From UQRS01 sp050946935 (GTDB lineage Bacteria > Bacillota > Clostridia > Oscillospirales > Acutalibacteraceae), in the NCBI GenBank assembly GCA_050946935.1, contig JBMNVR010000011.1, positions 13,999-77,998 on the forward strand: DNA of 64,000 nucleotides. Direction: 5' to 3'. Below are positions 34,875 to 42,520 of the stretch, piece after piece. Under the pieces are notes generated by a model that was given only the letters and a program-made list of their open reading frames with translations, was not told where the DNA came from and did not search any database. The position numbers and the translations under genes are program-made. Within the stretch, counting starts at the first letter, position 1, and each line of letters begins with the position of its first letter.

Positions 34875-35566
34875 CCGACCTGATTGTCGAGTACGTGCCG
34901 ACCTACTCCCGCCTGGCCGCCCAGTCGGAAAAATACCGGATTCCGGATACGGAAAGGGTTGATCTCTCCCTGTCGCTGCGGGAGGAGTTCCTCGACCGGA
35001 TGTCGCGGCAGTATCCGGATTATACCCGCAATGATCTGGAATACTTTTTCACCGGCCAGCGCTTTTATCTGGATTTGCTGCGCTTCGGGGGTTGTATGGT
35101 GCACGCCTCGGCGGTGGAGATGGAGGGGTACGCTTACCTCTTTACCGCGCCGAGCGGCACGGGAAAATCGACCCATGTCGCCCAATGGAAAAAGCTGTTC
35201 GGCGACCGGGCGGTTGTCCTGAACGACGACAAACCGGCCGTCCGTCCGCGGGATGGCATCTGGCATGCCTTCGGCACCCCTTTCAGCGGGTCGACCGCGT
35301 TGAATGAAAACCGCGCCGCGCCGGTCGGCGGCCTCTGCTTGCTTGAGAGGGGGACGGAAAACAGCATCCGGCGTGTCGACGCCAAAGAGGCGGTTGTCTT
35401 CTTTCTCAGCCAAAGCCAGCGTTCCGACCGGCGGGAGGAGATGGACGCGCTTTTGCAGGTGATGCATGAATTTCTCACGGCTGTTCCGGTTTATCGAATG
35501 GCGTGCACCGTCTCGACCGAGGCGGCACGAATGGCCTTCGACGGGATGAAACCGCTCGGCGGTTGA
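34856..35566 (+). CDS. HPr kinase-like P-loop protein
   Basis: The 236-residue product corresponds to the C-terminal kinase domain of HprK/PEP-carboxykinase-fold proteins without its N-terminal domain. The P-loop is APSGTGKST (98-106), followed by VVLNDDKPAVR (Asp pair for metal and substrate) and GTPFSGSTALNEN. Relatives without the HPr-binding part are often found beside PqqD-like proteins in peptide-modification loci (for example lasso peptide kinases). GAAGGAGG precedes the ATG. Substrate unknown. Confidence 0.85.
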   Translation: MPKYRIADLIVEYVPTYSRLAAQSEKYRIPDTERVDLSLSLREEFLDRMSRQYPDYTRNDLEYFFTGQRFYLDLLRFGGCMVHASAVEMEGYAYLFTAPSGTGKSTHVAQWKKLFGDRAVVLNDDKPAVRPRDGIWHAFGTPFSGSTALNENRAAPVGGLCLLERGTENSIRRVDAKEAVVFFLSQSQRSDRREEMDALLQVMHEFLTAVPVYRMACTVSTEAARMAFDGMKPLGG

Positions 35567-35617
35567 GCGGTTTCGCCATCTGATACGGGAGCAATATCGG
35601 GAAAGGATGAAAGCTTT

Positions 35618-35896
35618 ATGAAAATCAGCCAGGATTTTTTGTTGAAAGAGGTTGCGGGAACCAGCATCGTGATCGCTGTGGGAGAGAAAAGCGCCGATTT
35701 CAGTGGGGTCGTTACTCTGAATCCGGTGGGGGCGTTCCTCTGGCGGCTGCTGGAGGAGGGCACGGATACCGCCGGACTGCTTCGCGCGGTGCTGGAAACA
35801 TATGATGTGGATGAGGCGACCGCCAAGGCCGATATAGCTGCCTTTTTGAATAAGGCGCGGACGCATGGCTTTCTGGAGGAGGACGATCCGCAGTAG
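35618..35896 (+). CDS. PqqD-family (RRE) small protein
   Basis: The 92-residue product matches PqqD over its length: a beta-hairpin (FLLKEVAGTSIVIAVGE), NPVGAFLWRLLEEG, and a winged helix with VDEATAKADIAAFLNKARTH. PqqD-type RiPP recognition elements bind precursor peptides or partner proteins. No radical SAM enzyme or obvious precursor gene is nearby. AAAGGATG precedes the ATG. It is 51 bp behind the HPr-kinase-like gene on the same strand. Confidence 0.88.
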   Translation: MKISQDFLLKEVAGTSIVIAVGEKSADFSGVVTLNPVGAFLWRLLEEGTDTAGLLRAVLETYDVDEATAKADIAAFLNKARTHGFLEEDDPQ

Positions 35897-35997
35897 GCGC
35901 GCTTTGCTTCGGTGTTCGGAGATAGCCGGATGCGCTGTACAGCAGCGTGCTTGCATTTGCGGGCGGCGGCTTGTGTGTAAAATACGGTGTGAAATCA

Positions 35998-36043
35998 GGC
36001 GGCGGGCTTTGTGCGCTTCATGCGCCGGCCGGCCGCCGCTTTT
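35998..36043 (+). terminator. Probable terminator of the rnfC-rnfD-kinase-pqqD operon
   Basis: GGCGGC (35998-36003) pairs with GCCGCC (36032-36037), with more GC pairing inside, followed by GCTTTTC. The T run is short. Between pqqD and this point lies a 16-codon ORF at 35930-35980 (see findings). Confidence 0.5.
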
Positions 36044-36149
36044 CGGAGAGAAACCGATTCTTCAAAGGATGTATGGCAGGGAAAACCTCCTTCACTCGGT
36101 ATTCCGGGCGGCGGACAGCTTCCTGCTTTCGCAAAGGAAGGAGATTTGT

Positions 36150-36839
36150 GTGAAAAAGGCCTTTTGCGCGGCGTTTCCTCTTACGGTGCCGGTGCTGACC
36201 GGATATTTGGTGCTTGGGATGGCCTATGGCCTGCTGATGCAGGATAAGGGATTCGGCGTTTGGTGGATCTTTGTGTGCAGCGCGGCCGTTTTTGCCGGTT
36301 CGATGCAGTTTGTCGGGATTACGCTGCTGACCTCGACGTTTCAGCCGGTATACGCGCTGGTGATGACGTTGGTCATCAATGCCCGGCATATTTTCTATGG
36401 ACTGTCGATGCTGGCCAGGTATCGAGGAACCGGGCGATGGAAACCTTATCTCATTTTCGGTCTGACGGACGAGACTTTTTCGGTTGTCTGTTCAGTTGAA
36501 CCGCCCGATGGGGTGCTGCCGGAGCGATTCTATTTCGCCGTTACGCTGCTCGACCACCTCTACTGGGTGGCCGGGTCGGTGCTTGGCGCGCTGGCCGGCG
36601 GTCTGCTGACCTTTAATACGGAAGGGATGGATTTTGCGTTAACCGCCCTGTTTTTTGTTATTTTTCTGAATCAGTGGATGGAGCAAAAGCAGCACGCGCC
36701 GGCGATAATCGGCGTGACGGCTTCGCTGGCGGCGTTGCTGCTGTTCGGCTCGGCGAATTTTCTGATCCCGGCGATGGCGGCCATTGTGATCTGTCTTTTT
36801 GCTTTTCGCCGCCGGCTTGACGAGGGGGTGAAGGCATGA
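36150..36839 (+). CDS. azlC: AzlC-family branched-chain amino acid exporter subunit
   Basis: The 229-residue membrane protein matches AzlC throughout: FPLTVPVLTGYLVLGMAYG, SAAVFAGSMQFVGITLL, VINARHIFYGLSML and LTDETFSV. AzlC with AzlD exports branched-chain amino acids and analogues. The start is a GTG at 36150, six bases after AAGGAGAT. It overlaps azlD by ATGA. Confidence 0.94.
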   Translation: MKKAFCAAFPLTVPVLTGYLVLGMAYGLLMQDKGFGVWWIFVCSAAVFAGSMQFVGITLLTSTFQPVYALVMTLVINARHIFYGLSMLARYRGTGRWKPYLIFGLTDETFSVVCSVEPPDGVLPERFYFAVTLLDHLYWVAGSVLGALAGGLLTFNTEGMDFALTALFFVIFLNQWMEQKQHAPAIIGVTASLAALLLFGSANFLIPAMAAIVICLFAFRRRLDEGVKA

Positions 36840-37162
36840 CGGCAGCGCAGCTTTTGATCACGGTCGGCATTATGGTGATTGGCACGGTTTTGACCCGTTT
36901 CCTGCCCTTTGTCTGCTTCCCGGATGTGGAGAAAACGCCGGCCGCCGTTCGCTATCTTGGCCGGGTGTTGCCCTGTGCCGCCATGGGGATGCTGGTGGTG
37001 TATTGCCTGAAGGACGTTTCTCTTCTGTCGGCGCCGCACGGTCTGCCGGAGGGGCTGGCGCTGCTTGCGGTTTTGCTGCTGCACCTCTGGCGGAGAAACA
37101 CTCTCCTCAGCATACTGGGCGGTACGGCGGTGTATATGCTGCTGGTACAGCTCGCGTTTTGA
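36836..37162 (+). CDS. azlD: AzlD-family membrane protein
   Basis: The 108-residue, four-segment membrane protein is the small partner of AzlC (VLTRFLPFVCFPDVEKTPAA, LGRVLPCAAMGMLVVY, LLHLWRRNTLLSILGGTAVY). Its ATG overlaps the azlC stop, the usual arrangement. Confidence 0.94.
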   Translation: MTAAQLLITVGIMVIGTVLTRFLPFVCFPDVEKTPAAVRYLGRVLPCAAMGMLVVYCLKDVSLLSAPHGLPEGLALLAVLLLHLWRRNTLLSILGGTAVYMLLVQLAF

Positions 37163-37298
37163 GGCGGCGTGGACTACAGGGTTGGTCAGGCTTGGCTCAG
37201 GCTCAAACCGACTGCATATATTTGGCTTTGCGAACGCCTTTGCTTTCCGGGTAGGGTATTCTGCAAAAAACAAATATGAAAAATTTACATTTGCTTTG
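37163..37298 (+). other. Intergenic region after azlD
   Basis: No hairpin with T run, gene or repeat is recognised here; the promoter of the next operon follows. Confidence 0.4.
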
Positions 37299-37327
37299 TG
37301 GACACACCTGTTTCGGACTGTTATAAT
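37299..37327 (+). promoter_or_regulatory. Promoter of the 37.4-39.5 kb operon
   Basis: TGGACA (37299-37304), a 17-bp spacer and perfect TATAAT (37322-37327), 106 bases before the TTG start. Confidence 0.7.
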
Positions 37328-37432
37328 GTAAAAAAACCGATGGACAGAAAAAAAGCGGACAAAGTCCGTTTTGGGTAAGTGCACCCGAAACCGGCTTCGC
37401 CCGCATTCCACACGGAACGGAGAGGGAGCGCT

Positions 37433-38179
37433 TTGGAAAAAAACAAAAAACTGATGGATTTTGTCCGCCGCGCCGAATATAAGCGCCGTCTTGAAGCGCA
37501 TGAGGTGTGGGGTCATGTCGGCGGCCGGCTGTATACCTTGACCAAAATTGTATATACCATCGCTTTTGCGCTGGCTATGTTGGTGAATCTAACCTACTTG
37601 TTTTTTTGGTGCAACCGTTATTTTTCCGAGCGGGAGCTGCTGGCCGACCCCGCAAGCGCTCGCAACGCCATTCTGGTTGTGGGGCTGATGTCGCTGGTTC
37701 TGGCCGCCGGATACATTTTTGTGGCGCAACAGAAACCGTCCGTCTATCTTCCCTGCACGCTTGCCTCGTCGGTTGTGCTGTCCCTCCATTTTTATGGAGA
37801 GATGGGGGATATCCTGGCCTCGCAGGGATTTTTGCCCTACCTGTTCAAACATCTGCTGTGGTATATTTTTCTCTGCCTGACCGCGTTGATCCTCTTTTTG
37901 ATTCAGGCGCGGGAGAATGCCGCCCTCTCCGCCCGGTACGCCAAGCTGGAGGCGCAGCTGTACTCCCGCGCCTCGGCTGAGACCGGCGTGACCGGCGTCT
38001 TTACTGAGGATGACTGGCAGCGTCTGCTGGAAGCGTATGACGGCGCGGGGCCGGAAAAGCCTCTCAGCCGGTCGGAAAAGATCCGCAGGCGGAAGGAAGC
38101 GGAAGAAGCTATGGAAGAGAATGAGACGCCTGGAACGCCGGTGGACGCGAAGGAGGATATGAATGAAGAAAACGCTTAG
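37433..38179 (+). CDS. Four-segment membrane protein of unknown function
   Basis: The product of about 248 residues has membrane segments at about 40-60, 82-102, 108-125 and 140-160, followed by a charged cytoplasmic tail rich in Glu/Lys (SRSEKIRRRKEAEEAMEENE). The start is a TTG at 37433 behind GAGGGAG. The tail overlaps the start of the next gene by 17 bases, implying coupling. I do not recognise a family; the plan suggests a scaffold or sensor rather than a transporter. Confidence 0.75.
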   Translation: MEKNKKLMDFVRRAEYKRRLEAHEVWGHVGGRLYTLTKIVYTIAFALAMLVNLTYLFFWCNRYFSERELLADPASARNAILVVGLMSLVLAAGYIFVAQQKPSVYLPCTLASSVVLSLHFYGEMGDILASQGFLPYLFKHLLWYIFLCLTALILFLIQARENAALSARYAKLEAQLYSRASAETGVTGVFTEDDWQRLLEAYDGAGPEKPLSRSEKIRRRKEAEEAMEENETPGTPVDAKEDMNEENA

Positions 38180-39062
38180 CGCCCGCACCGTCTCTTTGAT
38201 ATTTGTCGCTTTTCTGTCCGTCGTGCTGCTTGCTTCGGCGGCCTTTATCCTGTTTTCTCCCGATGATCTTCCAAGCTCTGCGGCCGACAACACCTCCGGT
38301 AATCTGCTGGCGGGGGGCGCTTTTGCCGCCGGAGATCAAATCGCCTTTTTCCTTGAAAACGGCGATTTGTACAGCTTGTTTGAAAATCAAAAAAAACTGG
38401 TCAAATCCGGGGCTGAGGCTCCGCTTTTTGTGACCGAGGGCGCGCCGGTCTTTATGCGGGACGGCGGACTCTATCACACCCTGCCCGACGGCAGCGGGGA
38501 GGTTTGCCTGGCTCAGCGGGTGGAAAACCCCCTGATCCTCGGCCGGTGGATTTACTGTACCGAGAACGGTGAACTGGTCAAATTCCGGATGGACGATGGC
38601 AAACGGTACAGGCTTGGGCTTTATTCGCAGGGGAACTATTCGGTCAGCGCCACAAGGATTTATTATCTTGAGAGCGACGGATATCTTTATACCGCCCGGA
38701 CCGACGGGAGCGAGCGGGCGTTGGCCGCGCCGTATAAAATGACCGATTTCATCGTCGGCGGCACCTATATCTTTTACCGGGATGAAAGCCGGGTTCTTTG
38801 CTGGTTCCCGGCCGCTACGCCGGAGGCCAAGGCCGAGCACCGGGAGGTTTCGGGGTATAATTATCTTGACGGTAAGGTCATCTATCGCAGCGAGGGGAGC
38901 ATTTTCTCACTCGATATGAAAACCATGGCAGTCAGCGAGGTGACCGCCGACACCGGCGCCAAATCGGCATTGTACTGTGACGACAGTTTTATCTATTTTT
39001 ACGATGCCGCGGGGGAGTTTTCCCGCATTTCGCCCGACGGATCGGGCAAGCAGAGCTTTTGA
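38163..39062 (+). CDS. Membrane-anchored beta-propeller protein, DUF5050-like
   Basis: The 299-residue product has one N-terminal membrane anchor (about 10-30) and an extracytoplasmic domain of repeated blades of about 40 residues, each with an aromatic 'x-YY/IY' core (IYCTENGELVKFRMDDG, IYYLESDGYLYTARTDGS, YIFYRDESRVLCWF, IYFYDAAGEFSRISPDG). This repeat pattern is typical of DUF5050 surface propellers in Clostridia. A ligand cannot be inferred. It is coupled to the upstream membrane protein. Confidence 0.8.
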   Translation: MKKTLSARTVSLIFVAFLSVVLLASAAFILFSPDDLPSSAADNTSGNLLAGGAFAAGDQIAFFLENGDLYSLFENQKKLVKSGAEAPLFVTEGAPVFMRDGGLYHTLPDGSGEVCLAQRVENPLILGRWIYCTENGELVKFRMDDGKRYRLGLYSQGNYSVSATRIYYLESDGYLYTARTDGSERALAAPYKMTDFIVGGTYIFYRDESRVLCWFPAATPEAKAEHREVSGYNYLDGKVIYRSEGSIFSLDMKTMAVSEVTADTGAKSALYCDDSFIYFYDAAGEFSRISPDGSGKQSF

Positions 39063-39080
39063 CAAAGAAGGGAATCCGTT

Positions 39081-39551
39081 TTGAATAAAACCAACGCCAT
39101 GCGGTTGCTGGATGCGGCCGGAATCGAGTATACCCCCATGACCTATGCGTATGACGAGAGCGATCTTTCCGGTCTGCACATTGTGTCGCAGATTGGTCTG
39201 CCGCCTGAGCAGGTTTTTAAAACCCTTGTGGCAAAGGGGGACAAGACCGGGCCGGTCGTTTTCTGTATCCCGGTCGCGGACGAACTCGATTTGAAAAAAG
39301 CGGCGGCGGCCAGTAAGAATAAAAAGGTGGAAATGCTGCATGTAAAGGATCTGCTCGGTCTGACCGGCTATGTTCGGGGCGGCTGCTCACCCATTGGGAT
39401 GAAGAAGAAGTTTCCGACCTTTGTGGATGAAACCTGCGTTCTCTTCGATCGGATCACGGTCAGTGCCGGCTGTCGCGGCTGTCAGCTTTTGCTTCCGGTG
39501 GATGCGCTGACCGCCTTTGTCGACGCGCGTGTTTGTGCGCTCACGGTGTAA
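39081..39551 (+). CDS. ybaK: YbaK-type aminoacyl-tRNA deacylase
   Basis: The 156-residue product belongs to the YbaK branch of the prolyl-tRNA editing superfamily, which hydrolyses Cys-tRNA-Pro. Matching segments are VFKTLVAKGD, VVFCIPVADELDLKKAA, KNKKVEMLH, LTGYVRGGCSPIGMKK (containing the conserved Lys/Gly region) and SAGCRGCQLLL. The start is a TTG at 39081 behind AGAAGGG. It is the last gene of its operon. Confidence 0.94.
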   Translation: MNKTNAMRLLDAAGIEYTPMTYAYDESDLSGLHIVSQIGLPPEQVFKTLVAKGDKTGPVVFCIPVADELDLKKAAAASKNKKVEMLHVKDLLGLTGYVRGGCSPIGMKKKFPTFVDETCVLFDRITVSAGCRGCQLLLPVDALTAFVDARVCALTV

Positions 39552-39559
39552 GGAAGAGG

Positions 39560-39592
39560 AAACCGCAGGTTCGAATCCTTTTCGCTCGACCG
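39560..39592 (+). other. tRNA 3'-end-like remnant
   Basis: The stretch contains the T-arm core GGTTCGAATCC (39568-39578) and an acceptor-like CGCTCGACC nine bases downstream of it. No matching acceptor 5' strand (GGTCGAGCG), D-arm or anticodon arm lies upstream, where ybaK is coding. It is at best a decayed fragment or attachment-site scar. Confidence 0.4.
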
Positions 39593-39696
39593 TTTTTCCG
39601 AAGAGGAATTGGCCATGCTGCTCACGATATATGCCGAAAACCGGCTGGCGGTTCATGTAGGAAGCGTAAGAAGATGGCGCCTTTTGAAAATACGGA

Positions 39697-39753
39697 AAAC
39701 GCCCCTGTCTGTTGTAGAGTTTATAAACTACAGCAGCAGGGGCGTTGGTTTTT
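39697..39753. terminator. Terminator after ybaK
   Basis: AACGCCCCTG pairs with CAGGGGCGTT around an inner GTAG/CTAC stem and is followed by GGTTTTTA. The reverse strand also reaches a T-rich stretch, so it may serve the convergent SDR gene too. Confidence 0.75.
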
Positions 39754-39830
39754 ATATACACAAAACGGGTGTGAAAAGGTGGAGAGCCGGCAGCGAAAAA
39801 ATGTGGCGCAGCTTTGAAGCGGAAACGGCG

Positions 39831-40562
39831 TCAGATCACCAGTCCACCGTTGGGGCTGATGACCTGTCCGGTGAGAAACTCGCCCCCCGTCCCGGCAAGG
39901 AAGCAGACGGCCGCCGCAACCTCCTCCGGCCGGCCGATCCGGCCAAGCGGCGTTTCTCCGGTCAACGCGGCCATCTCAACAGGGGAGAGGTGGGCGTTCA
40001 TTTCGGTGTCGATGACGCCGGGCGCGACGCAGTTGACCCGTATGCCAGAGGGGCCAACCTCCTTTGCCAGCGCCCGGGTCAGGCCAATCACACCGGCCTT
40101 GGCCGCGGAATAGGCTGCTTCGCACGCGGCGCCGGTCATCCCCCATATGGAGGAGATGTTCACAATACAGCCGCTCTGCCGCCGGATCATGCCGGGCAAA
40201 ACAGCGCGGCAACAGCGAAAAACCCCGCTGAGATCGGTATCGATGATCCGCTCCCACTCGATGTCGGTCGTTTCGGTCAACAGCCCGGATGTCGCGATGC
40301 CGGCGTTGTTGACCAGCAGATCGATGTGTCCAAAGTCGGCCAGGATCGCCTCTGTCGCTGCGTTTATCGAGCAGGTATTGGTCACATCCAACAGGTAGAG
40401 ACCGGCAATGCCGCCAGCCTCGCGTATTTCTTTTGCCAGCGCGGCGGCAGAGACTTCGGATTGGCGATAGCCGATTGCAACGGCATACCCCTCTTTCGCC
40501 AGCGCACGTGTGCAGGCGGTTCCGATGCCGCGCGCGGCCCCGGTAATCAGCGCCGTTTTCAT
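39831..40562 (-). CDS. Short-chain dehydrogenase/reductase, FabG-like
   Basis: The 243-residue Rossmann protein has the cofactor motif TGAARGIG (8-15), the structural NNAGIA, and the catalytic Ser-Tyr-Lys in NISSIWG and YSAAKAG, ending with LTGQVISPNGG. It resembles 3-oxoacyl-ACP reductases, but no fatty-acid genes are adjacent, so another keto-substrate is possible. Cofactor preference is not evident. Confidence 0.88.
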   Translation of the reverse strand: MKTALITGAARGIGTACTRALAKEGYAVAIGYRQSEVSAAALAKEIREAGGIAGLYLLDVTNTCSINAATEAILADFGHIDLLVNNAGIATSGLLTETTDIEWERIIDTDLSGVFRCCRAVLPGMIRRQSGCIVNISSIWGMTGAACEAAYSAAKAGVIGLTRALAKEVGPSGIRVNCVAPGVIDTEMNAHLSPVEMAALTGETPLGRIGRPEEVAAAVCFLAGTGGEFLTGQVISPNGGLVI

Positions 40563-40626
40563 ATTGTCACATCCTTAAATCTTCATATGAAATGGATAGC
40601 ACGCGCCGTTTTATGAAGATAAGCTG

Positions 40627-42096
40627 TCACAGCGCGCCGTATTTGTTTTGCAGGGCCTGTAAAACGGCCTCGGTTTCCAAAAAAGGAATGTTCAGGCTCT
40701 CGGCGTTTTCAGACCGAACCGACAGCTTGACGCGGCAGAGGCCGCCCCGTTTGTCCCATGGATATTCGGTCACCCGCAGGTATCCACAGTTGTCGTCGTT
40801 ACAGTGCAGCTCGACCATGTTGAACATCCGTGCGCCGGATGCGCAGAACTCCTCCCCAATAGAAAGACCGCCGCGCCGGAATTTCCGCACACAGATGACG
40901 ATAAACACCAGATCCAGCCCCTCCGCCACAAGGGCGAGAAACCAGATCAAATCGGAAAAGTGCGCGGCCCACAGGCTGAGCAGACCGGCCACAACCGGAA
41001 TGATTCCCAGTAAAAGCGCGGGCGGGGTGCAAAATTTCCGCAGTGCGCAGGCCGGGTGCCGCAGCCCCAGCGGCTGCGGCCGAATGTTCGGAAGTAGTCC
41101 CCGGCACAGAGCGTACACCTCGTCGCTCTGGGCGGCCGGGATGATCATGGCTGTCTCTCCACCCTTGTAATCGCTGCCATAACCGGCGATACTGATGCCA
41201 ACATTGTACCGGCGCAGAAACATCATCACGGGGTTTTGGGTGATGGAGATGCTGTTGACCATACTGATCTGAAACCGAATGTGCCGCTTCATGATCAGCC
41301 CGGCGACCACCGTCAGGTTGTTTCCCCTCCGGGTCATTTTAAAGGGCAGGTTTTTAAAAACCGAAATGAAGAAGGAGATACCGAAGCCGATCAGCAGCGT
41401 GAGGGCGATGTAGCCGGCGATCGGCGGAATCAGAACGCCGGCTGTATTCTCCGCCCCCGCGACCATTTCGTTCAGGGTGCCGTATACACGCTCGGTGATG
41501 CCGGCGCCGAGCAGTTTTCCGGTATGGCTGATGATGGGCGCCGCAATCAGCAGCCCGGTGGCCGAGTTGGAGGTTGCCGCCGCCATGATAATCAGCCGCT
41601 TGGCCGGCGGATGAAACTGTACGACCTCTCCCATGTCGGGCGGGAACAGCTCGTATAGATCGGGCGCGACCGAACGGGGCATAATTATTTTGAAGTCCGG
41701 CTTGCCCGGCCGTCCCGCCTCGGTCGAGAGGCGAACCTCTACCGCGCCGGTCAGGCGCAGCAGCGGACCGGTGCGGATAAAGGTGCTGGAGATTTTGTCC
41801 ACGGGGATGACCGACCGTGTGCGGAGGAGTACCCCCTCGGTTACGATGATGCGGCCGCCGCCCAGCACCAGCCGGCAGCGCAGAAATTTGGCAACCGACA
41901 GCGCCAGAATGACGGCGGCGGTGATGGCCTCTCCCACAATCAGAGTGGTCAGTGCGCCGTGCCGCAGATAGGAGAGAAGCCCCTGCGCCGCGGGAATCAG
42001 CAAAACAAAAATATATGGTTTTAAATAACTAAAAATGATTAGCGGGTGTGCTTTATACTCAGTCTGTATCGCAGCGATTTTGCCCACCTCCCACAT
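40627..42096 (-). CDS. Membrane protein with bacterial PH domains, YdbT-like
   Basis: The 489-residue product has pairs of membrane segments alternating with bPH_2 domains (CRLVLGGGRIIVTEGVLL; RRGNNLTVVAGLIMKRH; CVRKFRRGGLSIG), the arrangement of Bacillus YdbT. The function in B. subtilis is linked to resistance against membrane-active agents. It overlaps the YdbS-like gene by 38 bases, so they are cotranslated. An internal GTG just after the ATG could also serve as start. Confidence 0.82.
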   Translation of the reverse strand: MWEVGKIAAIQTEYKAHPLIIFSYLKPYIFVLLIPAAQGLLSYLRHGALTTLIVGEAITAAVILALSVAKFLRCRLVLGGGRIIVTEGVLLRTRSVIPVDKISSTFIRTGPLLRLTGAVEVRLSTEAGRPGKPDFKIIMPRSVAPDLYELFPPDMGEVVQFHPPAKRLIIMAAATSNSATGLLIAAPIISHTGKLLGAGITERVYGTLNEMVAGAENTAGVLIPPIAGYIALTLLIGFGISFFISVFKNLPFKMTRRGNNLTVVAGLIMKRHIRFQISMVNSISITQNPVMMFLRRYNVGISIAGYGSDYKGGETAMIIPAAQSDEVYALCRGLLPNIRPQPLGLRHPACALRKFCTPPALLLGIIPVVAGLLSLWAAHFSDLIWFLALVAEGLDLVFIVICVRKFRRGGLSIGEEFCASGARMFNMVELHCNDDNCGYLRVTEYPWDKRGGLCRVKLSVRSENAESLNIPFLETEAVLQALQNKYGAL

Positions 42097-42520
42097 CGTT
42101 TCCGGTCGCCCGGATGATGGCGGCCGCCTCCTGCTCCGAAAGGCAGGGGATGGTCAGCCGGCCCTTGGACGCCCGCAGGCGGAGGCTGCACAGTCCCAGC
42201 GCCGCCGAAAAAGGGGTGTAAAACTGCTCGACGTAAATCATGCGCGGTTTCGGCATAATGTATCGGCGCCGGATAAAGACGCCTCGGGTGTAAACCAGCG
42301 CGTCGCCTGACAACCGGACGGCCATGCTCTCCATCAGGCGGGGGAGGTAATAAAACCAGAGGAAAACTGCCAGAAAGATCAGCAAAGCAAAAAGGGTGGC
42401 AGTGATTCCTTTAGGCAAAGCCAAACCCAAAAACGCGCAGAGGACAAACACCCCGGCAAGCAGTACCATGGCATAAGTGCGAAACAGAGTCAGCGCGTTT
42501 TTCGGCGGCCGAAATGTCAT
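42059..42520 (-). CDS. PH-domain membrane protein, YdbS-like
   Basis: The 153-residue product has two membrane segments at about 15-60 and one bPH_2 domain (DALVYTRGVFIRRRYIMP, IYVEQFYTPFSAALGLCSLR). It pairs with the YdbT-like protein exactly as ydbS-ydbT do in Bacillus. It begins at the base next to the rarA stop codon. Confidence 0.85.
   Translation of the reverse strand: MTFRPPKNALTLFRTYAMVLLAGVFVLCAFLGLALPKGITATLFALLIFLAVFLWFYYLPRLMESMAVRLSGDALVYTRGVFIRRRYIMPKPRMIYVEQFYTPFSAALGLCSLRLRASKGRLTIPCLSEQEAAAIIRATGNDVGGGQNRCDTD

Noticed and set aside
34382..35956. 524-codon minus-strand frame over rnfD, kinase and pqqD
   Set aside because: It spans three recognised plus-strand genes and has no motif of its own.
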